NCBI RefSeq assembly: GCF_028471905.1
Contig: NZ_CP116902.1
Location: 1,772,501 to 1,836,500 of the forward strand
DNA from: Aneurinibacillus uraniidurans
GTDB taxonomy: Bacteria; Bacillota; Bacilli; Aneurinibacillales; Aneurinibacillaceae
DNA: 64,000 nt
Direction of reading: 5' to 3'
Shown here: positions 43,217-52,613 of the stretch, in pieces
Position numbering within the stretch: position 1 is the first letter of the stretch
How the letters are laid out: the number at the start of each line of letters is the position of its first letter
Notes under the pieces: model-generated
Seen by the model: the letters and a program-made list of their open reading frames with translations, nothing else
Told to the model about the DNA's origin: nothing
Database searches by the model: none
Program-made: the position numbers and the translations under genes

Positions 43217-45187
43217 ATGAAAAGTATAAAATCAAAGTTATTGATAGTTATAATTCCAATCATGTGTCTGGCTCTAATTGGAGTAGCGTGGTTAAACCAT
43301 AACAAAGCAAAAGAGTTTCTCGAACAAAACTTTCGTGAAAAGTCGATGGTTGAACTAGAGTTGCTAAGCACCAAATTAAATGATCAATTACAAATGCATG
43401 TGGAGCGTCTGTCTAACATTGCAACAGGTGAAGAGATGACAAGTATGAATCCGGTTGCACAAATGACCTATTTGAAGCAAAAGCTAAAGGAATACCCGGA
43501 ATATACGATGTTATTTGTAGCGAACAGTAACGGAGATGCGCTTACAACAGAGGACAAACGAGCGAATGTTGCAGACCGTCCGTACTTTCAACAAATTATG
43601 AAGGGAAGCCAGCATGTTATTTCGGAGCCGGTTGCAAGTAAAACAACGGGAAAGCTGAGCATTGTAGTAGCCAATCGAATTCAAAATAAGGAAGGAAAGA
43701 CGATTGGAGTAGTAGGAACGACATTTCCAATTGATACACTGACTAAAGTTGCCAGCGAAGTGAAAATCGGACAAACTGGCTATGCATTCATAGCGCAAAA
43801 AGATGGGCTTATTATTAGCCATGCAAAGAAAGAATTAGTGATGAAAAGCAATGTGACAAAGCTAAATATACCAAAACTTACCGAAGCGCATGAAGCTGCG
43901 CAGCGCGGTGAAATCGGTGAGGTACGCTATGTATTTGATGGTGTGGACAAGTATACCTTCTATAAGAAACTCCCGATTACCGGATGGAGTATTTTTTTAA
44001 CAGCACCTGTGGCAGAAGCATCGGTACAATTAACATATTTAGCCAAGCTATCACTTGTCACCGCTTCCGTTGTCTTGATTTTCGCTATTATCGCTGTGGT
44101 TATCTTCTCTACTCGTTTAGTTCGCCCGATTCAAAAAATGAGTGAGTTAACCTCACATGTGGCGAATGGAGACCTGACCCTTAAGGTAGAGCATGCTGCA
44201 AACGATGAAGTCGGCCGATTGGGAGAGAATTTCAATGTGATGGTGAGAAAAATTCAGGATCTATTGGGTCAGATTGGAAAAGTGTCGACCCATATTAAAG
44301 CGTCATCTGATACACTCGCGATTACAAGTCAGGAAACGAAAATGTCGGCCGAACAGGTCGCGATTACGATTTCAGAATTAGCTTCTGGCACCGTAGATAT
44401 CGCGTCATCAGTTACGCATGCGGCAAGTCAAATGAATGACATGGTGCAGACAGTCAACCGGATTGCCAATCATACAGGTGAAGTATTATCCGCCTCCAAT
44501 CAAAGTAAAGAATCAGCAGAGAATGGCTTAGGATACGCTAATGAAGCGATTCAAAAAATGACCGAAGTAAATGAAACGGTAAAGCATACATCCGAGATGA
44601 TTCAAAAGCTGGATGAACGTTCAAAAGAAATTGGAAACATTGTTGGAATGATCACGAATATCGCGGAACAGACCAACCTCCTGGCGTTAAATGCCTCCAT
44701 TGAAGCGGCGCGAGCAGGTGAGCATGGGAAAGGATTTGCGGTAGTAGCGGAGGAAGTGAGAAAGTTAGCCAATGAGACAAGCAGCTCGGCTTCTCAAATC
44801 GCGGCGCTCATTAAGGAAACACAACATGACAGTCAACGTGCTGTACAGTCCGCACAAAGCGGTACGCGTGTGGTGGAAGAAGGCTCGAGAACGGTCTATC
44901 AGGCAGGACAAGTGTTCGAGGAAATTGTCCAGCATATTGACAATGTGCTGCATAAAAATAAGGAAATCTATACCGCCATTAAAAGCTTAGAGGGGGTAGG
45001 GCAGCAAATCGGGGAAAGTATGGAGCGCATTTCTGCTGTTACGGAGGAAGCATCGGCGGGAGCTGAAGAAGTGAGTGCAGCCAGTCAACAGCAGGCAGCA
45101 GGAGCGAATCAGATTTCCGGTGATGCGAACAGCTTAGCTTCCCTTGGTGATGAGCTGCAGCAAGTAATGAATCAGTTCAAAATCTAG
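43217..45187 (+). CDS. Methyl-accepting chemotaxis protein
   Basis: 656 residues, ATG at 43217 after GGAGGGGGC. Membrane helix near residues 9-28, extracellular dCache-type sensor (about 35-280; F-R-E-K-S-M-V-E and Y-F-Q-Q-I-M are typical), second helix (about 282-304), HAMP, then the cytoplasmic coiled coil. The hairpin tip reads [20 protein letters not shown]. Signals to CheA. The ligand is unknown; with aromatic and amino acid genes nearby, one of these is possible but unproved. Confidence 0.93.
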   Translation: MKSIKSKLLIVIIPIMCLALIGVAWLNHNKAKEFLEQNFREKSMVELELLSTKLNDQLQMHVERLSNIATGEEMTSMNPVAQMTYLKQKLKEYPEYTMLFVANSNGDALTTEDKRANVADRPYFQQIMKGSQHVISEPVASKTTGKLSIVVANRIQNKEGKTIGVVGTTFPIDTLTKVASEVKIGQTGYAFIAQKDGLIISHAKKELVMKSNVTKLNIPKLTEAHEAAQRGEIGEVRYVFDGVDKYTFYKKLPITGWSIFLTAPVAEASVQLTYLAKLSLVTASVVLIFAIIAVVIFSTRLVRPIQKMSELTSHVANGDLTLKVEHAANDEVGRLGENFNVMVRKIQDLLGQIGKVSTHIKASSDTLAITSQETKMSAEQVAITISELASGTVDIASSVTHAASQMNDMVQTVNRIANHTGEVLSASNQSKESAENGLGYANEAIQKMTEVNETVKHTSEMIQKLDERSKEIGNIVGMITNIAEQTNLLALNASIEAARAGEHGKGFAVVAEEVRKLANETSSSASQIAALIKETQHDSQRAVQSAQSGTRVVEEGSRTVYQAGQVFEEIVQHIDNVLHKNKEIYTAIKSLEGVGQQIGESMERISAVTEEASAGAEEVSAASQQQAAGANQISGDANSLASLGDELQQVMNQFKI

Positions 45188-45203
45188 TAGGGATAGAATC
45201 GTG

Positions 45204-45255
45204 TAAAAACCAGGTGTAGAGGGACAAGATCGTTCGCTACACCTGGTTTTGTTTT
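45204..45255. terminator. Bidirectional terminator
   Basis: AAAAACCAGGTGTAG...CTACACCTGGTTTTGTTTT between the convergent chemoreceptor and CoA ligase genes. Confidence 0.9.
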
Positions 45256-47230
45256 ATACGTTGAGCGTGTTCGCTAGCTCAACAAAGAAAGGAAGTGAAT
45301 CAGGATTGCTCATGGAATCAGGGCTTACACAGTTCGCAAGTGGGAAACCAAGTAGAATTTTACGAATCGGAACTTCCATCTTCTTGCCGTTTATCGTTCG
45401 TGGAATTTGCTGAACCTGATAGATTTCATCGGGAATATGGCGGGGAGACGCCAGCTTGCTAATTCTTGCTTGAATCTGCTGCTTGTGTTCATCCGTAAGC
45501 GAGACACCATCCTTGAGAACCACAAAGCAGAGCATCAATGATTTTCTGCCTACGTATTCCAGGTCGACAATCAAGCTGTCGAGCACGTTATCCAGCCCTT
45601 CCACTGCCTGATACAGTTCACTTGTTCCCATGCGAACGCCATGGCGGTTAATCGTAGAGTCTGAGCGTCCATAAATCACACAACTCCCCGTTGCTTTAAT
45701 TTTGATCCAATCGCCATGCCGCCACAAACCGGGGAACATCTCAAAGTAACTTTCGCGGTAGCGGCTTCCATCTGGATCATTCCAGAAGTAAACAGGCATC
45801 GTAGGCATCGGAAGGGTAATGACGAGTTCGCCTACCTCATCTAAAGCAGGATGCCCTGCGTCATGAAGGGCCTCTACCTTCACCCCTAATAACCGACATT
45901 GTATTTCGCCTGCTCGTACCGGCAGGATGGGAGTTCCTCCCACAAAGCCCGTACATACATCTGTTCCTCCGCTCGTACAGTTTACCCATATATCTTTTTT
46001 GACAGCCGTATATAACCAGTTGTATCCGTCCGTGGTCAGCGGTGCTCCGGTTACACCAATGTCTTGGAGTTTGTCTAGATTAAACTGTGTTCCCGGATGA
46101 AGACCTGATTTCATACAGACCCCGATAAGTGCAGGACTAATGCCCAGCGAGGTAATCTGTGCTTTTTCTGCTAACTCCCACAGAACATGAGGCCCTGGGT
46201 AGGTCGGGCTTCCATCATACTGCACAATCGTTGCGCCAACGAGAAGCGACCCGACTACGTAATTCCACATCATCCAACCGGTCGTCGTAAACCAGAATAA
46301 ACGCTCTTCTGAAGTAAGCCCCTGCTGGATGGCGAAGGTAGTCAGCTGCTGCAAGATCATCCCGCCTTGTGGATGAACGATTGCTTTCGGAATGCCCGTT
46401 GTGCCGGAGGAATACAAAATCCATAACGGATGGTCAAACGGCAGGTGTTCATAGGTGAGTTCGGTTTCATTTCGTACAAGGTGTGCGAACTTTAATATTT
46501 CTGTACGGTCTTCCGTATCTGGCTCATCATAAACATAAGAGACGATAATTGTTTTTTCTACACTCGGAAGTGCTGCCTGTAATTCTTTGTTGACAGCTCT
46601 CCTATCATGTAGTGTTCCGTTATACCAATATCCATCGACTGTGAGGAGTACTTTTGGTTCGATTTGCTTGAAGCGGTCAATCACGCTTGGTGTCCCGAAA
46701 TCAGGCGAGCAGCTTGACCAGATGGCACCGATACTAGCGCAAGCTAAAAAGGCGATAGTCGCTTGCGGAATATTTGGCAGATAAGCGGCTACACGATCCC
46801 CCGGTGTTACGCCTATGTCTTGTAAGGTTTTGGCGAGTGAAGCGGTTTGTTTCTTGAGTTCACACCAGGAAATCTCGGTTAATGGCACATGTTCGGATTG
46901 AAACACAATGGCAGGATTGGTATCGGAAGCATGCCTGAATATATGCTCCGCATAATTTAACTTAGCTCCTGTAAACCATTTGGCTCCTGGCATGATCCGT
47001 TTTTCCAGTACAGTTGTATACGGAGCTGTTGACCGAATTCTATGATACTGCCAGGCGCTTTCCCAGAAATCTTCTAGTGACTCCACTGACCATGTCCACA
47101 GGGAGTTATAATCTGAAAATGATAAGCCTTTATTATTTTTCAACCAGGCCATAAACTTGTAAATACCGGAATTCTGTATTCGTTCTTGATCGGGCTGCCA
47201 GAGAAGAGTCCCTTCTGTAATCGGTGTCAT
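45254..47230 (-). CDS. aacS: Acetoacetate-CoA ligase
   Basis: 658 residues. AMP-forming acyl-CoA synthetase with P-loop Y-S-S-G-T-T-G-I-P-K-A, and C-terminal I-P-R-T-I-N-G-K-K-M-E-V-P with the adenylating Lys. The N-terminal G-A-K-W-F-T-G-A-K-L-N-Y-A-E segment and overall length fit acetoacetyl-CoA synthetase rather than acetyl-CoA synthetase. Links ketone bodies and PHB-type metabolism to acetyl-CoA. Single gene with GAGGTGAG before the ATG. Confidence 0.88.
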   Translation of the reverse strand: MTPITEGTLLWQPDQERIQNSGIYKFMAWLKNNKGLSFSDYNSLWTWSVESLEDFWESAWQYHRIRSTAPYTTVLEKRIMPGAKWFTGAKLNYAEHIFRHASDTNPAIVFQSEHVPLTEISWCELKKQTASLAKTLQDIGVTPGDRVAAYLPNIPQATIAFLACASIGAIWSSCSPDFGTPSVIDRFKQIEPKVLLTVDGYWYNGTLHDRRAVNKELQAALPSVEKTIIVSYVYDEPDTEDRTEILKFAHLVRNETELTYEHLPFDHPLWILYSSGTTGIPKAIVHPQGGMILQQLTTFAIQQGLTSEERLFWFTTTGWMMWNYVVGSLLVGATIVQYDGSPTYPGPHVLWELAEKAQITSLGISPALIGVCMKSGLHPGTQFNLDKLQDIGVTGAPLTTDGYNWLYTAVKKDIWVNCTSGGTDVCTGFVGGTPILPVRAGEIQCRLLGVKVEALHDAGHPALDEVGELVITLPMPTMPVYFWNDPDGSRYRESYFEMFPGLWRHGDWIKIKATGSCVIYGRSDSTINRHGVRMGTSELYQAVEGLDNVLDSLIVDLEYVGRKSLMLCFVVLKDGVSLTDEHKQQIQARISKLASPRHIPDEIYQVQQIPRTINGKKMEVPIRKILLGFPLANCVSPDSMSNPDSLPFFVELANTLNV

Positions 47231-47280
47231 CGTCTCACCTCATAAGTTATATTGCTAATTTCTTTATATGTATGATGATC

Positions 47281-47309
47281 TTGAAAAATCAGACTGAACT
47301 AGCTATAGT
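47281..47309 (+). promoter_or_regulatory. Sigma-A promoter of the guanidine exporter operon
   Basis: TTGAAA, 17 bases, TATAGT, about 24 bases before the riboswitch. Confidence 0.75.
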
Positions 47310-47332
47310 AAAAAGAATGATATACGTCATGT

Positions 47333-47420
47333 TTTCTAGGGTTCCGCGAGCATACATCGGTCTGGTCCGAGAGAAAACGCACAGCACCGCTGTGGCACGG
47401 AGGGATAAAAGCCCGGGAGA
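47333..47420 (+). promoter_or_regulatory. Guanidine-I riboswitch (ykkC class)
   Basis: Carries the conserved blocks of the class in order: CTAGGGTTCCG, GGTCTGGTCCGAGAGA, and ACGGAGGGATAAAAGCCCGGGAGA. It senses free guanidinium. The last block overlaps the 5' arm of the downstream terminator, so ligand binding should block terminator formation and turn on the SMR genes. Confidence 0.95.
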
Positions 47421-47454
47421 TATCTGTCAAACACAGAATATCTCTCTTTTTTTT
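47416..47454 (+). terminator. Riboswitch expression-platform terminator
   Basis: GAGATAT...ATATCTC followed by a long T run, before the SMR genes. Confidence 0.9.
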
Positions 47455-47499
47455 GGTTAAATACGCCAAAGAAACGTGAGAAAAGAGAGGAGAAAGAAA

Positions 47500-47847
47500 A
47501 TGAATAAGGAATGGATGAAAGTGTTGATTGCGGCATGTTTCGAGGTGTTCTGGGTAATCGGTCTCAAGCATGCTTACGATGGATGGACGTGGCTTGGAAC
47601 GGCGATTTCGATTGGGATTAGCTTTTATTTACTCATTATGGCAGGTGAAAAATTGCCGGTCGGCACCGTGTATGCTGTTTTCGTCGGAATGGGTACAGCC
47701 GGAACTGTGCTTTCCGAGATGATCTTGTTTGGTGAGCCGTTCAATCTCGTGAAAGTGCTGCTCATTTTGCTGCTTCTGATTGGCGTGATTGGCTTGAAAA
47801 TGGTGACAAAAGATGAAAAGGCAAAAACAGAAGGAGCTGAATCATAA
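47500..47847 (+). CDS. SMR-family guanidinium exporter subunit 1
   Basis: 115 residues, ATG at 47500 after GAGAGGAGAAAG. Four membrane helices with Glu in A-A-C-F-E-V-F-W (the essential acid of SMR exporters) and a Lys-rich tail. The riboswitch and the paired second SMR gene point to a YkkC/YkkD (GdnC/GdnD)-type heterodimer that exports guanidinium in exchange for protons. Confidence 0.9.
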   Translation: MNKEWMKVLIAACFEVFWVIGLKHAYDGWTWLGTAISIGISFYLLIMAGEKLPVGTVYAVFVGMGTAGTVLSEMILFGEPFNLVKVLLILLLLIGVIGLKMVTKDEKAKTEGAES

Positions 47848-48161
47848 TGGCATGGATGTATTTGGTGATAGCTGGATTGTGTGAAATGTTTGGCGTTGCC
47901 ATGATTAATCAATGGCATCAAGATCGAAAAGGGCGCTCTTTTTTACTCTTGCTTGCTGGTTTTGGTGCCAGTTTTCTTTTTCTTGAACTGGCGATGGAAA
48001 CATTGCCGATGGGAACCGCGTATGCGGTTTGGACCGGAATCGGAGCATCTGGCGGAGCGATCTTAGGTATGGTGTTATATGGAGAATCGAAAGACTGGCG
48101 CCGGATTTCGTTTATCTTGCTGGTGCTTGGTGCAGCCATTGGACTTAAGGTAGTTTCATAG
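47847..48161 (+). CDS. SMR-family guanidinium exporter subunit 2
   Basis: 104 residues, four helices, essential Glu in A-G-L-C-E-M-F-G-V. Start overlaps the previous stop (TAATG), as expected for subunits made in equal amounts and inserted in opposite orientation. Confidence 0.9.
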   Translation: MAWMYLVIAGLCEMFGVAMINQWHQDRKGRSFLLLLAGFGASFLFLELAMETLPMGTAYAVWTGIGASGGAILGMVLYGESKDWRRISFILLVLGAAIGLKVVS

Positions 48162-48279
48162 AGAAGAAAAGGAAGCGATCCCCTGAACGTTGGATGTAAC
48201 TTGTGCGATCGCCCCGTTACCCTTGTATCCTGTCAAAAATAGAATAATAGTATCTATTTTAGAAGGAGAGGGAACATGT

Positions 48280-48543
48280 ATGGACATAAACCGTATTATC
48301 AATATTGTAAAGGCGATTCCCAAGAATAAGCTGCATGATGATAAGACAATTCGCAAAGCCATTCAAGAGGCAGGCAAGGCAGCAGGAAAGACGTTTTCAG
48401 ACGCTGAACTTAACAAATATGTTCGACAATTTAGAGGGTTTGCTAAAGGTGGATCGTCTTTGTCCTTACTATCCATGCTGTTAAAGTCCGGGGTTACGAA
48501 AAGTCAAATTGACGACATCAAGAAAAAAATGGGACGTAAATAA
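48280..48543 (+). CDS. Small protein, possibly SpoVIF-like
   Basis: 87 residues, ATG at 48280 after AGAAGGAGAGGG. Soluble and basic, with D-K-T-I-R-K-A-I-Q-E-A-G-K-A-A-G-K and a Gly-Ser-rich patch. The length and the D-x-K-T-(I/V)-R core recall stage VI sporulation protein F, but the match is from memory and moderate. Confidence 0.6.
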   Translation: MDINRIINIVKAIPKNKLHDDKTIRKAIQEAGKAAGKTFSDAELNKYVRQFRGFAKGGSSLSLLSMLLKSGVTKSQIDDIKKKMGRK

Positions 48544-48544
48544 G

Positions 48545-48587
48545 TAAAACAAAGCCATTCCTATGAAAGGAGTGGCTTTGTTTTATA
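48545..48587. terminator. Terminator
   Basis: AAAACAAAGCCA.TCC...GGA.TGGCTTTGTTTT. Confidence 0.9.
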
Positions 48588-48612
48588 GAAAGCTACGTAG
48601 ACAGAAAGTCGA

Positions 48613-48699
48613 TTAATCGCATGCACAAGCGATAATCACAAGAAGAATAAAGAGAACCAGAATTACACCGATCGCCTCATCATTATTGAAGAACCCCAT
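48613..48699 (-). CDS. yjcZ: YjcZ-family sporulation protein
   Basis: 28 residues, too short for most gene finders. ATG at 48699 follows TGGAGGTG. The chain is a short polar start (M-G-F-F-N-N-D-E-A) and one hydrophobic helix with a C-A-C-D tail, the standard layout of YjcZ-type tiny spore membrane proteins. Confidence 0.85.
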   Translation of the reverse strand: MGFFNNDEAIGVILVLFILLVIIACACD

Positions 48700-48824
48700 G
48701 AAATTCACCTCCATATTTACCGAGAGATGATAATACTCTATGTGTATGGGGCAGGACGAGTGTTAGGCAAATGTCATCAGACACAAGCCTAATTTTGAAT
48801 CTCATGCTTGAATGGGCGAATTGA

Positions 48825-49262
48825 CTAAATAGCTTGCCTGCTTTTTTGGAGTAATGCTTCTGCAACGCCAATAAAATATTCAGATTCACGTCTGATATGA
48901 TTTAACACAGTAATCGCAGTTGGATTACTTTTTAATGCGGTGCTTTCTGCTGCAAGCTGATTTAAAAACTGAACAAATTGCTGGCTTTGCTGTAAGGCAA
49001 AGTAGACCAGCTGCATCATTTGATTGTAGATCATAGGAGAAATATGGTACCCTGCTCCCACTACAATCTCGATATATCGGATAAAAAGCGCATGTGTTTG
49101 TGAAAAAGCCTGTTCCCATGCTTGCAAAGCCTGCACGAAAACTGGTTCTAGATTAGGGACTAACGCACGAATTACCTGGGTATGTTCCGCTTCTTGCATT
49201 TTCCAAAACTCACCCTCATCTAATATGCGAAGGGGCATTTTTTCCCCATAATAAAATTGCAT
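48825..49262 (-). CDS. DUF2935 domain protein
   Basis: 145 residues after CAGGAGG. Helical, with E-F-W-K-M-Q-E-A-E-H-T (about 17-27) and later H-I-R-R-E-S-E-Y-F: His/Glu spacing like small metal-binding four-helix bundles. DUF2935 proteins in Bacillus are usually longer with two such units; this one seems to have a single unit. Function unknown. Confidence 0.75.
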   Translation of the reverse strand: MQFYYGEKMPLRILDEGEFWKMQEAEHTQVIRALVPNLEPVFVQALQAWEQAFSQTHALFIRYIEIVVGAGYHISPMIYNQMMQLVYFALQQSQQFVQFLNQLAAESTALKSNPTAITVLNHIRRESEYFIGVAEALLQKSRQAI

Positions 49263-49525
49263 AGTGTATTCCTCCTGGCTTCTAGCCTTGTGTAGTATTC
49301 AATACACAGCCTATGTAGGAAGAAAGAAAAAGGCTACATACTGGATAACCAGATCACCTATTTTAACAAATTTATCAAGTTAAAAAGGATTACCGTGGTT
49401 TTAGTAGAATTTCTATACAAGTATACCGAGGAGCGAGAATGTTGGTGAGCAAATCTAGGATTATTTCAAAAATGTAGAAGAACTAAAACAATGTTGAACA
49501 TAAAAAAGAAAAGAAAGTAGCAGCT

Positions 49526-50815
49526 ATGAATGTAACTAGCGGAATCAATCATATTTTATTACAGATTTTATTAATCCTGTTTCCCATTTTGCTTTATCAC
49601 TTATATTGGGGGGATAAGGATTTACTTGAAGATAAGAGGAAACATAAGCTTGCATACGGTTTGATATCGACAGTATCAATTATATTGTGTATGGGTTTTG
49701 CTTTTCCGTTCCACAATGGATATCTATTAGATTTAAGAGCAGTTCCTTTGCTTATCGCATTTTTATATGGAGGATATTATTCTGGACTTTTTGTTACTGT
49801 AGTTTTTTTAGCGTACAGATATTATCTAGGTGGCGAAGGGGCTTGTATACCGTTGTTAGTTTCCTCCGTTTTAGTCCCGTCTATGCTAGTAATTACTCCA
49901 ACTTATATAAGGCATTCTTCCCGGTATAAAATTCTTCTCGCAACAGTTATAACGATTTGTACATCATTTTTAATTGCGATTATAACGTATATAAAATTGA
50001 GTTGGACACACATGCAGATTAAAGAAGGGACTTTAGAGTTTTTTATTGGATACGGTATTATTCAGGTATTTACGATGTGGATTACTGTTTCTTTAATAGA
50101 AAGTTTACGAGAAAAAGCCATGATTACGTATCAATTACGTCAATCCGATCAGTTGAATACGATGAGCGAACTGGCTGCTTCTGTAGCTCACGAAATTAGA
50201 AATCCTTTAACTGTTGTAAGAGGCTTCATGCAATTGTTTACTGAAAATAAGCAAATTCCCGAGGATGTTAAGCCGTATATAGGATTAATGATAAGTGAGG
50301 TAGATCGAACGCAAGAAATTATTATAAACTTTTTATCCTTGGCTAAACCGAAGTTGGAGAGAATTGAAAAGATTTCTGTCGCTGAGCATATTCAACATAT
50401 AAAAAGTTTGATGTACTCTTACGCGATCCTACAAAATGTGGATGTACAAGTTGTCACTGCTGATCTTCCTTATATAGAAACAGATCCTGATAAATTTAGC
50501 CAAGTCTTAATTAATATTATAAAAAATGGAATTGAGGCCATGCCGAGCGGAGGAGAGTTAAAAATAAGTGTAAAAGAAAGCAAGGATATGGCTGAAATAT
50601 GTATTAAAGACCAGGGAGTTGGAATGACTGAGGAAGAGGTCAAACGTCTTGGAACCCTGTTTTATTCAACTAAAACGAAAGGAACGGGTGTAGGATTGAT
50701 GGTTAGTTATCGACTTATAGAAAAAATGAATGGTCAAATCGAGGTTAAAAGCCAAAAAGAAGTCGGTACACAGTTCACTCTTAAATTTCCAAGGATAGCA
50801 GGCAAACAAAATTAA
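49526..50815 (+). CDS. Sporulation-type sensor histidine kinase (5TM-LYT domain)
   Basis: 429 residues. Five or six N-terminal membrane helices (about 10-205) resembling the 5TMR_LYT sensor of KinB/LytS. HisKA follows with S-V-A-H-E-I-R-N-P-L (phospho-His near residue 222), then HATPase with N-I-I-K-N-G-I-E-A-M (N box), D-Q-G-V-G-M (G1) and G-T-G-V-G-L. No response regulator is adjacent, so it may feed a phosphorelay such as Spo0F/Spo0A (inference). Confidence 0.9.
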   Translation: MNVTSGINHILLQILLILFPILLYHLYWGDKDLLEDKRKHKLAYGLISTVSIILCMGFAFPFHNGYLLDLRAVPLLIAFLYGGYYSGLFVTVVFLAYRYYLGGEGACIPLLVSSVLVPSMLVITPTYIRHSSRYKILLATVITICTSFLIAIITYIKLSWTHMQIKEGTLEFFIGYGIIQVFTMWITVSLIESLREKAMITYQLRQSDQLNTMSELAASVAHEIRNPLTVVRGFMQLFTENKQIPEDVKPYIGLMISEVDRTQEIIINFLSLAKPKLERIEKISVAEHIQHIKSLMYSYAILQNVDVQVVTADLPYIETDPDKFSQVLINIIKNGIEAMPSGGELKISVKESKDMAEICIKDQGVGMTEEEVKRLGTLFYSTKTKGTGVGLMVSYRLIEKMNGQIEVKSQKEVGTQFTLKFPRIAGKQN

Positions 50816-50943
50816 ATAGTAGCACTTTCTAGGCGCGAGCTATCGCGTCTGTTTCTATTTTCCAGAAAACGAGGACAAATAAACAAGCAGATATGAATGA
50901 ACAAGCATACTATGCAATACAGTGAAGGTCGGGGGGTAACATC

Positions 50944-51204
50944 ATGGACGTAGGGTCAGTGATTTCTCAGATTCAGTTAGCACCAGGTATGCTAGTGATT
51001 CCAGCAGTACTAATGGTTATTGGATATGTGGCAAAGCAGAGTTCGATTATACCGGATAAGCATATTCCACTGCTGATTTTAGCGGCGGGAATTGGATTTG
51101 GATTATGGGTGGTGGGGCTCAATGTATCCGGAGTTGTACAAGGGATTGGAGCAGCTGGGATAACGGTATTAGGGCATCAGACTATAAAGCAACAAATGAA
51201 GTAA
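50944..51204 (+). CDS. Holin-like small membrane protein (superfamily V type)
   Basis: 86 residues with two or three membrane helices and a short charged tail (K-Q-Q-M-K). V-I-G-Y-V-A-K-Q-S-S-I-I-P-D-K-H-I-P and V-V-Q-G-I-G-A-A-G-I-T-V match the Hol44/phage holin pattern. There is no phage neighbour, so it is a stand-alone chromosomal holin-like gene. Confidence 0.75.
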   Translation: MDVGSVISQIQLAPGMLVIPAVLMVIGYVAKQSSIIPDKHIPLLILAAGIGFGLWVVGLNVSGVVQGIGAAGITVLGHQTIKQQMK

Positions 51205-51220
51205 CGAAAAAATGGATGTG

Positions 51221-51265
51221 AGTCAAATAGCTACCCTTGGCTAGAACTAGGGTAGCTATTTGACT
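51221..51265. terminator. Bidirectional terminator
   Basis: GTCAAATAGCTACCCT...AGGGTAGCTATTTGAC, 16-bp perfect stem between convergent genes. Confidence 0.85.
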
Positions 51266-51277
51266 ATATTGTGAAAA

Positions 51278-52081
51278 TTAACATGAAGGTAAGATGAGTT
51301 TTCCTTGAAAAATTGTGAGCGCTTGTCCGGTAAGTAACACACGGTTTTCTACTAACTCTACGTTAACTTTTCCCCCGCGATAGGAAGCTTGATAGCCTAT
51401 TAACCTTTTCTTTTGAAGCTTTTCGCTCCAATACGGTCCAAGTCCACAATGAGCAGAACCCGTTACGGGATCTTCATTAATTCCGATTCGAGGAGCAAAG
51501 TAACGTGAAATAAAATCAAAATCTGGGGAAGATGAAAGACTCGTCACAATAATTCCGGTAACGGGGATTAAAGACAATAAGTCAAGGTTAGGCTCTAGTT
51601 TTTTGACTACTTCCTCTGTTTCGACTTCAACAATGTAGCCCAGCATATTTTTTACAACGTTTCTAAAAGGAACCTGTATTGCTTGTTCTAGTTCAGCAGG
51701 TACTTCTGTTTTTTGTACTGGATTGGCTGGAAAATCAAGTTGAATACCTTCGTTTACTTGTTTAACAGGAAGAAGACCACTCTTTGTATGAAACTGAATA
51801 CACTCATCAGGGTTAACATGTTTTTGCTCCCACAAAATATGAGCGCTTCCTAGTGTACCATGGCCACATAAGTTTAGCTCTGTTGTTGGGGTGAACCAAT
51901 ACAGTTCGTACTTATTATTTTTTCTTGGAGATACAAAAGCTGTAACAGGTTGATTCATTTCTTGTGCCATGCGCTGCATCCACGATGTATCTTTAGGTGT
52001 ATCTAGTATACAAACAGCAGCTGGGTTTCCAGAAAAAGGGGTAGTGGTAAATGCATTGATTTGAAAAATATTTTGGTTCAT
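51278..52081 (-). CDS. PhzF-family isomerase-like protein
   Basis: 267 residues with two-fold PhzF fold signatures: N-A-F-T-T-T-P-F-S-G-N-P-A-A-V near the start and C-G-H-G-T-L-G-S-A. The canonical catalytic Glu of N-x-S-E-T-x-F is replaced: this protein reads N-Q-P-V-T-A-F-V. It may therefore use another acid/base or not be an isomerase. No phenazine genes are nearby. The ribosome site is weak. Confidence 0.85.
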   Translation of the reverse strand: MNQNIFQINAFTTTPFSGNPAAVCILDTPKDTSWMQRMAQEMNQPVTAFVSPRKNNKYELYWFTPTTELNLCGHGTLGSAHILWEQKHVNPDECIQFHTKSGLLPVKQVNEGIQLDFPANPVQKTEVPAELEQAIQVPFRNVVKNMLGYIVEVETEEVVKKLEPNLDLLSLIPVTGIIVTSLSSSPDFDFISRYFAPRIGINEDPVTGSAHCGLGPYWSEKLQKKRLIGYQASYRGGKVNVELVENRVLLTGQALTIFQGKLILPSC

Positions 52082-52167
52082 TATTTTTCATCTCTTTTCT
52101 TATGTAAGATAATAACTGTCCTTATAAATTATCTCAAAAATCTTTCCTATTTGGTATATAAAGAGAG

Positions 52168-52214
52168 AAACAAGACACCCCCACTGCCCGTTTGGGGGGT
52201 GGGGGTGTCTTGTT
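52168..52214 (-). terminator. Terminator
   Basis: AACAAGACACCCCCA/TGGGGGTGTCTTGTT, a long stem after the DUF4025 gene on the minus strand. Confidence 0.75.
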
Positions 52215-52275
52215 AACAGTATCTTAATATCTTAATCTTATCCGGGATTAGTGGAAAATTAGCAGTCAGCGGCTC

Positions 52276-52470
52276 CTATTTTCCCTCGGATTCTGAGCTC
52301 TCAATCACAGCTTCCAGCGTACCTTCTGTGTAAGTATCGCTAACTTGTTCATGTGTAGCAGCTAATCCTTTAGAGACAAATGTATTAGATTGATAATCAC
52401 GGACATCATACTGCTTGTCACCAATCGTACGAGCGTCATTCATTACGTTTGTGTTGTTTTTCTTGTTCAT
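52276..52470 (-). CDS. DUF4025 (YozQ-like) small protein
   Basis: 64 residues, highly polar and acidic, no hydrophobic segment. S-K-G-L-A-A-T-H-E-Q-V-S-D-T-Y-T-E-G-T is the family core, known from B. subtilis YozQ. AAAGGGAGA precedes the start. Function unknown; members occur in spore formers. Confidence 0.85.
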   Translation of the reverse strand: MNKKNNTNVMNDARTIGDKQYDVRDYQSNTFVSKGLAATHEQVSDTYTEGTLEAVIESSESEGK

Positions 52471-52581
52471 TAGATGTCTCCCTTTTTATTTTGATGGTTT
52501 CTTCATACAGTGTGCGTCTTTTTACGAAGGATATTCATAACAATTTAAACGTCGATCAGTCGTTTGCTGTGGAATGAAAAT

Positions 52582-52613
52582 AAGCCCTTTTGGTATCGCT
52601 ACCGAGAGGGCTT
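52582..52613 (-). terminator. Terminator of the MFS gene
   Basis: AGCCCT...TGGTA/TACCG...AGGGCTT stem overlapping the stop at 52599, followed by T's on the minus strand. Confidence 0.7.
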
